A DNA stretch of 55,654 nucleotides from Lachnospiraceae bacterium UBA6987 (GCA_002449955.1 DJYD01000059.1:1-55654), one strand, 5' to 3'; shown: positions 17,860 through 26,535, counted from the first letter of the stretch. A program made the numbers and translations. Notes: generated by a model not told the origin, from the sequence alone.

Positions 17860-19878
17860 TTACAGTACATCCCGATTTGCGATCAGATTCTCGTACCAGC
17901 TGTTAAGTTTGACCTTCCTGAAGCGCAGCGCAAGAATAACAAGCGTCATTCCTATAATCGTTCCCAGACACAATGCCAGCAGCCAAGGATTATAGGTGAA
18001 CAGTTCATAATCCACAAGCTGCAGACGGGTATTCAGAGCATTTCCCGCCGCAGACAGCACACCTGCCAGCCCCGCACCGATTCCCAGAAGTCTTAAAAAC
18101 TCTGCCGTCTGTGCAAGCACCAGCTCGCGAATAATACGTTTTTTACTGTACCCTGCATACTCGAATACGGACACAAATGTATTGTTATAGGCAAATTCCG
18201 TCCTGCCCAGTTCTGCATAAAAAGCAACGGTAAATATGATAATCAAAACGGAAAAAGGCATATAGATCCGGAAAAGAGACGGGAATTTCCAATCTGTCAA
18301 TGGATATAACGTGTCCATTTGATGGAAGCCTGTTTCCCAGTTAAAATCCTGCCTATGTGCTGTCAGGAAGCTGTTTCTGGCTGCACAGGTATCGAAATAG
18401 AAGATAAACGCTCTTTGTCCTTCATCGTGAAACAAGTCCGGATCATCTACCAGAGGCTTCGTTAACGCAGCATTGACATAAAAGAGACTTTTCGTGTTTT
18501 CGGGGTTATAATTCTCCAGATTATATTCCGCTCCGCAGGAATTCGCGTAAACCTGCTCCAGATAAGAAAACTGTCTGAAAACGCCCACGATCGTAAGCTC
18601 TGTCATCCCAAGCTTGAAAAAGCTTCGTTTGATGGTTTTTCCTATCAGTTTTTCATGCTGGCCCGGCATCAGCGATTCTGCCATTTCGTAGCTTAAGATC
18701 ACCTGCTTTGGATCAGTAAAGTAAGTTCCGAAAGCCACCGCGTCTTTGATCAGGAACCTTTTTTCTTCCTCCGGCAGCGTCCATATGAAACTGTCATAGC
18801 GTATGCCTGCTGCCGCAGGATTTTCCCCCTGATGCGATTCTGTGCCAACGGGGCAGCTCCCCCGATAATCCACCACGATCTCATCCACTTCGCTGCGTTC
18901 AAAGGGAAAATCACTCAGCTGCTTCCCCCTGACCACAGACAGCTGGATCGTGTTAATATGATACATCTCTGCACTGGTAACGGCATATTTATGTGCCGGT
19001 GTATCTGCCAGCAGAACAAGCAAAAAGGACAGCATCAGAAACAGAACGTATAATCCTTTTACACGCTGTTCTCTTTTCGAAGAACGCATCCACTTATTCA
19101 TAAAACCGCGCAGTTCATTCTTCTTTTTTCTGCTTTTCGGACAGCATGCCGAACTTGACGCTTCATCTCCCCCGGCCGCTTTGTCTCCTTTTGCATCAGG
19201 AGGCAAACGCTTTGAAAGATATTCCATTCGCGGCGTTTTCTCTTTTTTGGAAAAATGCAGGATGGCGTCAGCATAGGGGATCGCCTCTTTATCATGCGTT
19301 GCGCAAAGGATCAGGATGCTGCTTTTGAGAGAGTACAGCGTGTCAAAGATCTTTTTCTTATTGTCCTCATCTAAAGCCGCCGTCGGTTCATCCAAAAGCA
19401 GGACCCGCTTCCCTTTCAGCAGTGCACGAAGGATCGCCAGCCGCCCCCGCTCTCCACCTGAAAGTGTAGAAGGAAATGCATCCCGTTTATCCCCGAGGCC
19501 AAACCGTTCCAGCCCCTCAAGAACTCGTGCGGAAAATGCCGATTCAGACATCTTCCCGGACAAGCCCTCCTTGAGCAAAAGGAGGTTTTCTTCAACGGTC
19601 AGAAAATCGACAAAGAAATTTTCCTGCGTTATGTAATCAAAAGAAGGCTCTTCCGGATGTTTCACGCGTTCAGCAAAAGCTTCGCCGTCCCAATCAATCG
19701 TTCCTTCTTCAAAAGGCTGAAATCCCGCCAATACGTTTAAAAAGCTTGTCTTGCCGCTGCCGCTCTCTCCGAGCAGCAAATAGAGACCGGTTTCCGGAAA
19801 GGTTCCCGAAAATCGGTCGATGACACACTTATCATTGTATTTTTTACTTAGATCTGCACAGGCTATCATTTTGTTCAT
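17860..19878 (-). CDS. Fused ABC ATPase-permease (FtsX-like), first of a pair
   Basis: A 672-aa protein with the same plan as its downstream neighbour. The ABC domain has Walker A GESGSGKTSFLN, signature LSGGERGRLAILRALL, Walker B RVLLLDEPTAALDED and CATHD. It is followed by a basic linker, a membrane segment (about 275-293), a large external domain and three C-terminal membrane helices (last about 630-650). I chose ATG 19878, preceded by AAGGAGG. Sequence similarity to the partner is clear in the ATPase but low in the ectodomain, consistent with a heterodimer. It lies 54 bp after a lipoprotein gene that may be a surface partner. Confidence 0.8.
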   Translation of the reverse strand: MNKMIACADLSKKYNDKCVIDRFSGTFPETGLYLLLGESGSGKTSFLNVLAGFQPFEEGTIDWDGEAFAERVKHPEEPSFDYITQENFFVDFLTVEENLLLLKEGLSGKMSESAFSARVLEGLERFGLGDKRDAFPSTLSGGERGRLAILRALLKGKRVLLLDEPTAALDEDNKKKIFDTLYSLKSSILILCATHDKEAIPYADAILHFSKKEKTPRMEYLSKRLPPDAKGDKAAGGDEASSSACCPKSRKKKNELRGFMNKWMRSSKREQRVKGLYVLFLMLSFLLVLLADTPAHKYAVTSAEMYHINTIQLSVVRGKQLSDFPFERSEVDEIVVDYRGSCPVGTESHQGENPAAAGIRYDSFIWTLPEEEKRFLIKDAVAFGTYFTDPKQVILSYEMAESLMPGQHEKLIGKTIKRSFFKLGMTELTIVGVFRQFSYLEQVYANSCGAEYNLENYNPENTKSLFYVNAALTKPLVDDPDLFHDEGQRAFIFYFDTCAARNSFLTAHRQDFNWETGFHQMDTLYPLTDWKFPSLFRIYMPFSVLIIIFTVAFYAELGRTEFAYNNTFVSVFEYAGYSKKRIIRELVLAQTAEFLRLLGIGAGLAGVLSAAGNALNTRLQLVDYELFTYNPWLLALCLGTIIGMTLVILALRFRKVKLNSWYENLIANRDVL

Positions 19879-19932
19879 CAGACAGCCTCCTTGTCCCTGC
19901 AACCGAGCAATCCCTTCAGGAAGACAGCAAAA

Positions 19933-20943
19933 CTATTTTGTTTCACCCATAAAGAAATCATATTCTTCCTTAGATATCTCGACGGTAATATCATGAAAAG
20001 GGTCAAGCCCGAAAGACTGGTAACTGTCTCCCCACTTACTTTCATGAATGATCTCTAAAAAATCATAAAGACGCGAAAAATCAATTCCACCAACTGTTTT
20101 CTCTTTATATTTTTCCGCAGAGGCAATGAAATTATTGTCTTGCAAAATGGCAGCGCAAATCGATCGTATCAGATCATAGGCTTCTTTCTGCTCCGCATTT
20201 GCTTTTCCTTCCGCAACGAGGTCGGAAAGCTGGACGTATTCGTTATACGCTTCACCGGTTTGATAAAGAACGTCTATGTATGTATTTCCAACGATTCCCA
20301 TTTCAGAGACATAAAGAGCCTGAAACTTGTATCCATCTTTGTACCCGGGCTCAATAAGGGAGTGCATGGCACTCTTCGGATAATGATCTGCCGTATAACG
20401 GTTCTCGAAAGGCATTTCATCTGTATAGGGCCCTTCAAGCGTGGAATGAACAAGCCGATAGACCATGGCGCCATCCACTGTTTCAAAAGAAAACTCGCTC
20501 TGCTTTTTGGCAAGTATATCCTGAACAGAGTTCTTATTGGACATGATCTCACGCATTTTTCGCATGTCTCGGACTTCTGCCTCGGACGATCCGCCCCATT
20601 GAATCAGCCCGTTTTTGATGCCATACTTGAAATATCCCTCCGGAGTTTGTGTATAAGACCAATACCAATAATCATCCGCATAACGGTATCGAAGGTTGGT
20701 TCCCCAAAAAATATAGATTCGGGCATTCGGTTCTTTTTTCCGGATCTCCTCGCTGTAATCACAATACAGGAACTCCCAGCACCAGCCGCTTTCTTCATTC
20801 AGGACCGTACCGTACTTGTAGCGGCGATCCTTTTTGATTTCGGAAGAAGATGTTTCTGCAGAGGAAGATGCCTGTGGGTTCTGACAGGAACACAGCCCCG
20901 TGCAAAGTAAAACGACACACAAGAATACGGCCAGCGGTTTCAT
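19933..20943 (-). CDS. Lipoprotein of unknown function upstream of the ABC pair
   Basis: A 336-aa protein with a lipoprotein signal (MKPLAVFLCVVLLCTGLCSC, lipid cysteine C20) and a Ser/Glu linker followed by a domain I do not recognise. That domain is rich in aromatic residues (DDYWYWSYTQTPEGYF), so it may bind carbohydrate or peptide. ATG 20943 has only a weak ribosome site (AAGGGA). An alternative GTG at 21042 with a strong AGGAGGT site is in frame, which would give a 369-aa product beginning with a response-regulator stub and an internal signal sequence. The lipoprotein start is favoured, with the stub perhaps coupling translation. Confidence 0.6.
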   Translation of the reverse strand: MKPLAVFLCVVLLCTGLCSCQNPQASSSAETSSSEIKKDRRYKYGTVLNEESGWCWEFLYCDYSEEIRKKEPNARIYIFWGTNLRYRYADDYWYWSYTQTPEGYFKYGIKNGLIQWGGSSEAEVRDMRKMREIMSNKNSVQDILAKKQSEFSFETVDGAMVYRLVHSTLEGPYTDEMPFENRYTADHYPKSAMHSLIEPGYKDGYKFQALYVSEMGIVGNTYIDVLYQTGEAYNEYVQLSDLVAEGKANAEQKEAYDLIRSICAAILQDNNFIASAEKYKEKTVGGIDFSRLYDFLEIIHESKWGDSYQSFGLDPFHDITVEISKEEYDFFMGETK

Positions 20944-21042
20944 ATGACGCCGTCCCTTGCCATCTGAACATACGGAAGAGTGGTAAATTTTTAACACGTT
21001 TACGATATCCTTCTTATCATCACAGCTCAAAATGTTCGCCAC
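20944..21042 (-). pseudogene. Response-regulator N-terminal stub (VanR/OmpR type), truncated
   Basis: GTG 21042 with AGGAGGT upstream begins MANILSCDDKKDIVNVLKIY, the first strand and helix of an OmpR/VanR-type receiver domain with the acidic pair DD. After about 22 residues similarity stops at a 32-bp sequence repeated downstream, and the frame runs into the lipoprotein gene. The rest of the regulator and its kinase are absent. It suggests that a two-component system once preceding the ABC genes has been deleted. Confidence 0.55.
20956..20987. repeat. 32-bp direct repeat, copy A
   Basis: CTTGCCATCTGAACATACGG followed by AGAG and GGTAAA. It matches 21278-21309 at 30 of 32 positions and marks the point where the response-regulator stub ends. 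Confidence 0.8.
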
Positions 21043-21177
21043 AGTCTCACCTCCTGACTGTCTTCATTTTATCCAATTGCCGATGAAGAAAATAGGGGCA
21101 AAGAGTTTAAGATTTGATGAAGATGTTATCATAGTTTGTGATGAATCTCGAAAATCCGGCTGCATCACAAAAGACCC

Positions 21178-21218
21178 ACAAAAAAGCGGCCTTCAGTCTT
21201 TCTAAACTGAAAGCCGCT
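21178..21218 (-). terminator. Terminator of the ferredoxin redox operon
   Basis: On the minus strand AGCGGC-TTTCAGT pairs with ACTGAAG-GCCGCT, with a short loop and a run of T following. It ends the 21311-23341 operon. Confidence 0.8.
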
Positions 21219-21277
21219 GTTCCTGACCGCTGAGGCAGACTTTACACAGCTTCTGTTTTCCTTCAAGCAATCAGCTG

Positions 21278-21309
21278 CTTGCCATCTGAACATACGGTAG
21301 AGAGGTAAA
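21278..21309. repeat. 32-bp direct repeat, copy B
   Basis: Nearly identical to 20956-20987. In minus-strand translation one frame reads YLSTVCSDGKQLIA and stop, which parallels the helix end of the response-regulator stub. It lies between the ferredoxin gene and its terminator. Recombination between homologous stubs is a possible origin. Confidence 0.75.
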
Positions 21310-21310
21310 G

Positions 21311-22156
21311 CTATTGAACGTTATTCATGTCGGCCTCTTTCACTATAATTCGCGGTTCTTTCCCCGCTGTGAAGCCGAAACGGATAGCCTTTGCCGGGCA
21401 GCTTCCCACGCAGTCGCCGCAGCGGATGCATTCGGCGCTGTTGATGTTCTTTACCGGATCGACGCCCATGCGGCAGATCTCGGCGCATCTCCCGCAGTGT
21501 ACGCAGGCGCTCTCCGTCACGCTCCCCCGGTACAGAGCCACTCGGTTAAAGCAGCCGTACAGCGCGCCGAGCGGGCAGAGGTACTTGCAGAACGGCCGGA
21601 AGATAAAGAGGCTCAAGATGACAAGCCCGGCCAGAATGCCGAACTTCAGATTGAAAAGGCTTCCGAAAAGCCCGCGGATTTGACTGTCCGCAGCAGCCAG
21701 GAAGAGGGCTGCCGTGGTGCCCGAAGGACAGATATACTTGCAGAAAAAGGGCGTGCGGGCGATAAAGACCGGCAGGATGAGCGTCGCCGCTAAAACCAGA
21801 TATTTCAGCTTCCGCAGAGGCTGATCCAGCCTGAAGCGGTTTCTTTTCCGCACCGGGACGAGCGCGATCAGTTCCTGGATCCATCCCATGGGGCACAGAA
21901 AGCCGCAGACCGCGCGGCCAAGCAGCGCCCCGAAAAAGACAAGCAGGCCCACAACGTAATACGGAAGGCGGAAGGGCCTTGCCCCTAAAAAGCTCTGCAG
22001 CGAGCCGAGCGGGCAGGCGCCCACGGCGCCGGGACAGGAATAGCAGTTTAAGCCCGGCACGCACACGCCTTTTGCAGCAATTTCACTGATGCGGCCGGTG
22101 AAAAAGCCCTTAAAATTCGCGTTTTGCAGGAGAGCCGCGGCCGCCTGGATCCCCAT
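21311..22156 (-). CDS. NapH/CcoG-like membrane 4Fe-4S protein
   Basis: A 281-aa protein with about five membrane helices, two CxxxCP motifs in the NapH style (AVCGFLCPMGW and RPFCKYLCPLGA, also FFCKYICPSG) and a C-terminal ferredoxin domain with two 4Fe-4S clusters (CVHCGRCAEICRMGVDP and CIRCGDCVGSCPAKA). It also has CYSCPGAVGACPLG near the N-terminus. It likely carries electrons across or along the membrane. I prefer ATG 22156, just after the CD1871A stop, because upstream residues overlap that gene. Third gene of the redox module with CD1871A and a TlpA-like lipoprotein. Confidence 0.85.
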   Translation of the reverse strand: MGIQAAAALLQNANFKGFFTGRISEIAAKGVCVPGLNCYSCPGAVGACPLGSLQSFLGARPFRLPYYVVGLLVFFGALLGRAVCGFLCPMGWIQELIALVPVRKRNRFRLDQPLRKLKYLVLAATLILPVFIARTPFFCKYICPSGTTAALFLAAADSQIRGLFGSLFNLKFGILAGLVILSLFIFRPFCKYLCPLGALYGCFNRVALYRGSVTESACVHCGRCAEICRMGVDPVKNINSAECIRCGDCVGSCPAKAIRFGFTAGKEPRIIVKEADMNNVQ

Positions 22157-22163
22157 TCTCTTC

Positions 22164-22331
22164 TTATCCAATGCCGACACACTCCATACAGATGCGGATC
22201 GCTTTCGCAAGGACGGAAGCGTACTGTCCCTGCAAAAGCCCTGCCGCGGTCAAAGCGGTGCCGAGCAGCAGCAAAATCAGCCCGGTCCTGCGCCCGGTTT
22301 TTTCTGCCTGCTGTGTGCCGCCGTCCTTCAT
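22164..22331 (-). CDS. CD1871A family CxxC membrane peptide
   Basis: A 55-aa protein: a basic N-terminus, one membrane segment (about residues 17-33, LILLLLGTALTAAGLL) and a conserved C-terminus VLAKAIRICMECVGIG with CxxC at C48/C51. This matches the small CD1871A family found next to NapH-like ferredoxins in Clostridia. It is too short for usual ORF calling. The CxxC may relay thiol redox between the thioredoxin-like lipoprotein and the membrane ferredoxin. The ribosome site GGAGGAG lies upstream of ATG 22331. Confidence 0.85.
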   Translation of the reverse strand: MKDGGTQQAEKTGRRTGLILLLLGTALTAAGLLQGQYASVLAKAIRICMECVGIG

Positions 22332-22402
22332 GACTGTTCTCCTCCTGCCGCATTCGGCTTTCTGCGGTTTCGTCGCCGCACTGCCGGAGTTATCCGGCGC
22401 TT

Positions 22403-23341
22403 TTAATGGCCGATCATCCCCTTGATGATCTGATCCCAGTCCGCATAGCTGCGTGAACCTATATAGGGCGAGCCAATAACATGCCCTGCCGAATCCACGA
22501 AAATCGTGGTGGGCACATAGCCTGACTGGTAACGTTCAAAGACTTCGTCAAACAGAATGACCGGATAGCTGATCCCGGTCTGCGAGAGCACCTCGGCCGC
22601 GCCGTCTTCCGTCCAGTAAACACCGAGGATCAGCAGCTCCCCGTTTCTATCCCGGTAAAGCTGATCCAGCTCCGGCATTTCGCCGACGCAGGGACCGCAC
22701 CAGGGCTCCCAGAAATTGATCATGGTGATGACATGATCCCGGAAAACGGTCTCGTCTATCGTTTCTCCATACTGGTCTGTGCCGGAAAAGCGTACGTCCG
22801 GATTAAAGCCGGGCACCGGCTGCGTCTGCGGCGCAGGGTTCGTGGAAGGATCCGTCTGCGCTGCCTCTGCGGAGGAGGCTGGTTCCGGGAGAGTCGTCTG
22901 CTCCGTTGCGGGTTCGGTCGCGACAGCTGTTCCTACGGGATCCGTGCTGACGCTTGTTTCGATGTACCGCTGCGCAGCATTTTTGCCCTTTACGTACACG
23001 CTGTCTCTTCCGTACAGGCGGATGCTGATGGTTCCGTCCTCAATGGTACCCTTGACTTTTTCTCCGTTCAGGGTCAGAGTCAGGTTTTTTCCGCTTACTC
23101 TCCACTGAATCGGCGATTCCTCGTCGTTTTCACGGAGGGCCGCTTCCCCGTCATCCTTCAGACGCAGGAGCATATTCTCGTTGAATGTACTTAACGTGCG
23201 GTGATCCCGCTCTACAAGGTAATACCTGCCGGTATAGTCTTCTGCTTCTTCCGTCTCAGCCTCAGTCCCGGCCCCACTTCCGCAGGCCGCAAGAAAAAGA
23301 CAAAGAAGCAGCACGATCAAATGGTATAATCGGATCTTCAT
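22403..23341 (-). CDS. TlpA/ResA-like thioredoxin lipoprotein
   Basis: A 312-aa exported lipoprotein. Signal MKIRLYHLIVLLLCLFLAAC puts the lipid on C20. A beta-rich domain (about 35-125) is followed by a Thr/Pro/Glu linker and a TlpA-like domain (about 183-312) with WCGPC at 214-218 and a cis-proline in YVPTTIFVD. It would exchange disulfides at the outer face of the membrane. It heads the operon with CD1871A and the NapH-like ferredoxin, suggesting an electron path from cytosolic ferredoxin through the membrane to this thiol protein, analogous to CcdA/ResA systems. Direction and partner protein are inferred. Confidence 0.85.
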   Translation of the reverse strand: MKIRLYHLIVLLLCLFLAACGSGAGTEAETEEAEDYTGRYYLVERDHRTLSTFNENMLLRLKDDGEAALRENDEESPIQWRVSGKNLTLTLNGEKVKGTIEDGTISIRLYGRDSVYVKGKNAAQRYIETSVSTDPVGTAVATEPATEQTTLPEPASSAEAAQTDPSTNPAPQTQPVPGFNPDVRFSGTDQYGETIDETVFRDHVITMINFWEPWCGPCVGEMPELDQLYRDRNGELLILGVYWTEDGAAEVLSQTGISYPVILFDEVFERYQSGYVPTTIFVDSAGHVIGSPYIGSRSYADWDQIIKGMIGH

Positions 23342-23443
23342 AGGTATACCTCCCTGACAATTGTATCATAGCACAATAAATAAAAAAAGAGGAACGGGCA
23401 CAACGAGAGCATCACCCTTATCGCCTGTCCATACTCTGTCTGA

Positions 23444-23473
23444 TTGACAGATGCGCTGAGACAGTGATAGGAT
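23444..23473 (+). promoter_or_regulatory. Promoter of the 23524 membrane protein
   Basis: TTGACA (23444-23449), an 18-base spacer and TAGGAT (23468-23473), about 50 bases before the ATG. Confidence 0.5.
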
Positions 23474-23523
23474 AAGCTATGCTTTATAGCCAACAAGTCA
23501 AATTACAAAGCGGAGGACAAGCC

Positions 23524-24645
23524 ATGTCCCAACAGAAAAATGGCCGGACTGCCGGCAGCATTATTGCTTCCATATTACTCTCCCTCTTGTTGATTCTCCC
23601 GATGACCCTGGGTGTCGTTCTCTGGGAAATGCGGAGCACCGTATCCGAAAAAGGGATTCGATATTTTCTGGATGAAGTTGATTGGAGCCGCATCAATCTT
23701 TCTGAATTTAACTCCGGAAAGAAGGGAAGCGTTATCGACGCCCTGACGGAAGCCCTCAACAACAGTCTGAAAAGCGAGCGTTTTACCTCTGCGGACGTAG
23801 AAACCCTGATCAGCTCGCCCAGCATCAAAACCTTCCTTTCCCGTGAGATCGGGGAGCTTGCCGGGGATCTCAAGACAGGGCGCAGCACCGCCTCCGTTAC
23901 CAAGGAGGAGATCGGACAGTTGGTCGAAGAAAACTGGGCTCTTTTTGAACCGGTTTTCACGGCCGAGCTTGAAACAGAGATCACCAAAACGGTGGATGAC
24001 GCCGCGGCCGGCAAAATGGACCCGGGCTTTCGTAAAGAGATCCTTGCTTTTTCAAAAAGATACAGCACAGACCAGAAATATGCCCGGATGCTGAAAGAGA
24101 TCGAAGAAAGCGGGAACATCCGAAAGGAAGACCGAGATCTGCTGTATGACTTTGTCAAGAATGAATATTTTGTCCGTATGTTTAAGGCAAACCTCTCCTC
24201 CTTCATTCCGGACGAAATGACAAAGCAGCTGAGCACCGCCTATTTGCGCTCTCAGCTTCCTGAGGATCAGGCCGGCCTTATCAATACTGCGCTTTCCACC
24301 CTGCCCTTTATTCTTCTGCTTGCGTTCTGCGCGGTCTTCTGTCTGCTATATTTTCTGGCAAACCGGCGCATCATCGGGGATGCCTTCATCGGACTCGGCG
24401 CGCTGCTCGTCACCATCCTGCTCCCTTTGGCGATAGCCGGTCTTCGTTTTGCCGTGCGGCCTGAAAGCTGGCTGCGTTCCTTCGAAGGCAGCAATCTTGC
24501 GGGCTATCTTTCCGGAGCCTTTACCGGCTTCCATCTGACAGGCAATCTGATCTGTGCCGTAATTGGTCTCGGCATGATGGTTCTTGGCATCATCCTGAAT
24601 ACCAAAGCCGGAAAACAGACGCCGCAAAGTGACGCTGCAGCCTGA
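23524..24645 (+). CDS. Membrane protein of unknown function with large external domain
   Basis: A 373-aa protein with one N-terminal membrane segment (about residues 12-33), a charged helical domain of about 220 residues (many EI, LK and TS repeats) and three to four C-terminal segments (about 258-278, 287-312, 345-365). The start ATG 23524 follows GGAGGA; an earlier in-frame ATG at 23479 lacks a ribosome site. I do not recognise a family. The layout resembles proteins that sense or span the membrane. It is a single-gene unit with its own promoter and terminator. Confidence 0.6.
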   Translation: MSQQKNGRTAGSIIASILLSLLLILPMTLGVVLWEMRSTVSEKGIRYFLDEVDWSRINLSEFNSGKKGSVIDALTEALNNSLKSERFTSADVETLISSPSIKTFLSREIGELAGDLKTGRSTASVTKEEIGQLVEENWALFEPVFTAELETEITKTVDDAAAGKMDPGFRKEILAFSKRYSTDQKYARMLKEIEESGNIRKEDRDLLYDFVKNEYFVRMFKANLSSFIPDEMTKQLSTAYLRSQLPEDQAGLINTALSTLPFILLLAFCAVFCLLYFLANRRIIGDAFIGLGALLVTILLPLAIAGLRFAVRPESWLRSFEGSNLAGYLSGAFTGFHLTGNLICAVIGLGMMVLGIILNTKAGKQTPQSDAAA

Positions 24646-24671
24646 TCTAACCGCATAATCAGAAGCGCTTC

Positions 24672-24707
24672 GCCGGGTTCTTGCTAAGAATCCGGCTGTC
24701 TTTTTTC
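24672..24707 (+). terminator. Terminator of the 23524 gene
   Basis: GCCGGGTTCTT (24672-24682) pairs with AAGAATCCGGC (24686-24696), a GCT loop, then a TG and a run of T. Confidence 0.85.
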
Positions 24708-24806
24708 CCTTCCGGTAAATTAGCAGAAATGCATTTTATGATACCGGCAGCGGCAGAAAGCGCTTGTCTCTGACAAGTCTTCTGCCCGAAAAAGGAGGAA
24801 AAAGGC

Positions 24807-25046
24807 ATGGGACTGTTCAGCAGAAAACCGAAAAAAATCTATCCGAAAGGAACCTACAGGATCTTTCTTAACGAAAGCGGCAAACCCCACGATCCGATCA
24901 CTCAGACCATGGAAGTTACCGATGATAACGAATTTCTGGCCATCTTAGTGGCCGAGAAAAAATACTACCCGCACTTCAAGGTCGCCAAAGTGGAAAAGAT
25001 CGGCGAGGTGTGGCCGGAAGGCAAAAAACCTCAGCCCGAAGAGTAA
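24807..25046 (+). CDS. Small conserved hypothetical protein (paralogue of 35522-35722)
   Basis: A 79-aa acidic/basic protein starting MGLFSRKPKK and ending in a shared motif HFKVAKVEK. The 66-aa protein at 35522-35722 has the same start (MGLFGKK) and HMKVAKVVK, with a common spacing of charged and aromatic residues. It has no membrane segment or cysteine. AAAGGAGGA precedes the ATG and a strong terminator follows, so it is expressed alone. The role is unknown. Confidence 0.7.
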   Translation: MGLFSRKPKKIYPKGTYRIFLNESGKPHDPITQTMEVTDDNEFLAILVAEKKYYPHFKVAKVEKIGEVWPEGKKPQPEE

Positions 25047-25050
25047 AATA

Positions 25051-25092
25051 ATGCCCGGAGCAGCAAGGCAAAACGCTGGTCCGGGCATTTCT
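25051..25092 (+). terminator. Terminator of the 24807 gene
   Basis: ATGCCCGGA (25051-25059) and TCCGGGCAT (25080-25088) pair, with CAGC/GCTG extending the stem, followed by TTTCT. Confidence 0.8.
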
Positions 25093-25270
25093 AATTAAGC
25101 AGGGGAATTTCTCTATCTTAAGAGGCGATCCTGTCTTTCATAAATCATATGCCATTTTCAGATATAATCAAATATTCCCTGGGTGGCATCGGTAATATTA
25201 ATGATATTCTCCATATGCATCCGGTCCATTTTCGTCGTCTCTGTCTTTTTTTATTTCAGTCGTGTCTGAT

Positions 25271-26191
25271 TTATTTCACCGAAATCGTATCCTCAACATA
25301 GTTCGCCGAGATCAGCAGGACTTCGTGCCGCCGGGTAAGAATGAAGCGGTCACGGTATGTTGCCTTGATCCAGACGTGCGCGTTCAGCGTGACGTCCGTG
25401 CCCGCAGGACCGGCATACAGCAGCCTCCCCTGCGTCCCGATCTGATACAGCCCTTTCTGAGTCTCCTCAATGCGCCGCCGCAGGCTCCACTGTGCCTCTA
25501 AATATTCCACCTGCCTCATCGGCCAGGACGGGCTTTCCGGCCCGTTATCGACCGACATTTTTTCATCGTCCTTGTACAGCTGAAGCCGGATGTCATCGCT
25601 TCTCCATATCAGCCCGAGCGTTTCCACCTCAATATCCAGGGCATTTACGCCAAGTGCTTCTTCGATGCTTTTCCGGATATCCTCTTTCCGGATCTCAATG
25701 TCGGCAAATTCGGTTATCATCCCCTGCTGCAGCAAATAATCTGTTTCGTGATGGATCCGCAGCTCTGCAAAGTTCGTATAATACTGCGGAACGGACTCGT
25801 CGTGATAATAATACCAGAAGACCAGGCAGATCAAAGCCAGCACCAGCACGATCCGGATGATCCTCCAGGTCCGCTTTTTTCGCTGGTCGATCGCCGCACC
25901 GATCACCGATTTGATCGCCGTGTCGGCGGATTCCATTTCACTCTCAGACTCTGCCGCCATCTCTTTTTCCTCCTTCTGCGCGGGACTCTTCCCCTTAACA
26001 ATATTGTAGAGCGATACGCCCAGGGTGTCCGCTAACGGTTCCAGCATGGAAATATCCGGCAGGCTCTTTCCGTTCTCCCATTTGGACACGGCTGTCTGAG
26101 ACACGTGAAGTGCCGACGCCAGATCCTGCTGCGTCAGTCCTTTCTCCGTTCGAAGCTCCCTGATCAGTTTTCCCGTCTTTTTTGCGTCCAT
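25271..26191 (-). CDS. Membrane-tethered XRE-family regulator
   Basis: A 306-aa protein. Residues 1-65 form an XRE helix-turn-helix (TQQDLASALHVSQTAVSKWENG). A charged linker leads to one membrane segment (about 112-127) and an external domain with RIHHETDYLLQQGM and other unknown sequence. The design, DNA-binding cytosolic head plus outside sensor, is shared with the 44845 protein in this window. It likely controls neighbouring genes in response to an external cue. The intergenic sequence 25093-25270 shows only a 23-codon open frame (MDRMHMENIINITDATQGIF on the minus strand) that I do not trust. Confidence 0.75.
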   Translation of the reverse strand: MDAKKTGKLIRELRTEKGLTQQDLASALHVSQTAVSKWENGKSLPDISMLEPLADTLGVSLYNIVKGKSPAQKEEKEMAAESESEMESADTAIKSVIGAAIDQRKKRTWRIIRIVLVLALICLVFWYYYHDESVPQYYTNFAELRIHHETDYLLQQGMITEFADIEIRKEDIRKSIEEALGVNALDIEVETLGLIWRSDDIRLQLYKDDEKMSVDNGPESPSWPMRQVEYLEAQWSLRRRIEETQKGLYQIGTQGRLLYAGPAGTDVTLNAHVWIKATYRDRFILTRRHEVLLISANYVEDTISVK

Positions 26192-26265
26192 AGCGCCCCC
26201 TCCTCGTGTCAGATCTTAACATAAAGGAACGGGCAAGGCAAACGACTGTCAGTCATATCCGATAA

Positions 26266-26535
26266 AACGAGGGGGGAGGAGGGGTTCTGGCTATTTCGTT
26301 CTATTGCCAGCGTGCTTCCGAAGGTGCCGGGATCTTTATTGTTGATGATGGATCACGGCTTCATGTAACTGCGCAACTCGGTGAATGGAATGTTGACTGT
26401 TATGTTTCCGATGGCGGAGACAGTGATTACGTCTGGCACGACTCGGATGGCAGGTTTTTCTTCTCCATAAACAGCAATCTTCCCCACGAGGTCAACATGA
26501 AGATCATCGAAAGCCTGAAGATCGAATCGAAGTAG
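26266..26535 (+). pseudogene. Gene fragment resembling a DUF4367-type C-terminus
   Basis: An open frame of 89 codons has no ATG start and ends at TAG 26533. It reads FYCQRASEGAGIFIVDDG, then VTAQLGEWNVDCYVSDGG, and ends in MKIIESLKIESK, like the end of a DUF4367 sensor domain. A purine-rich stretch precedes it but no start codon fits. It is most likely the tail of a lost gene. Confidence 0.45.
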
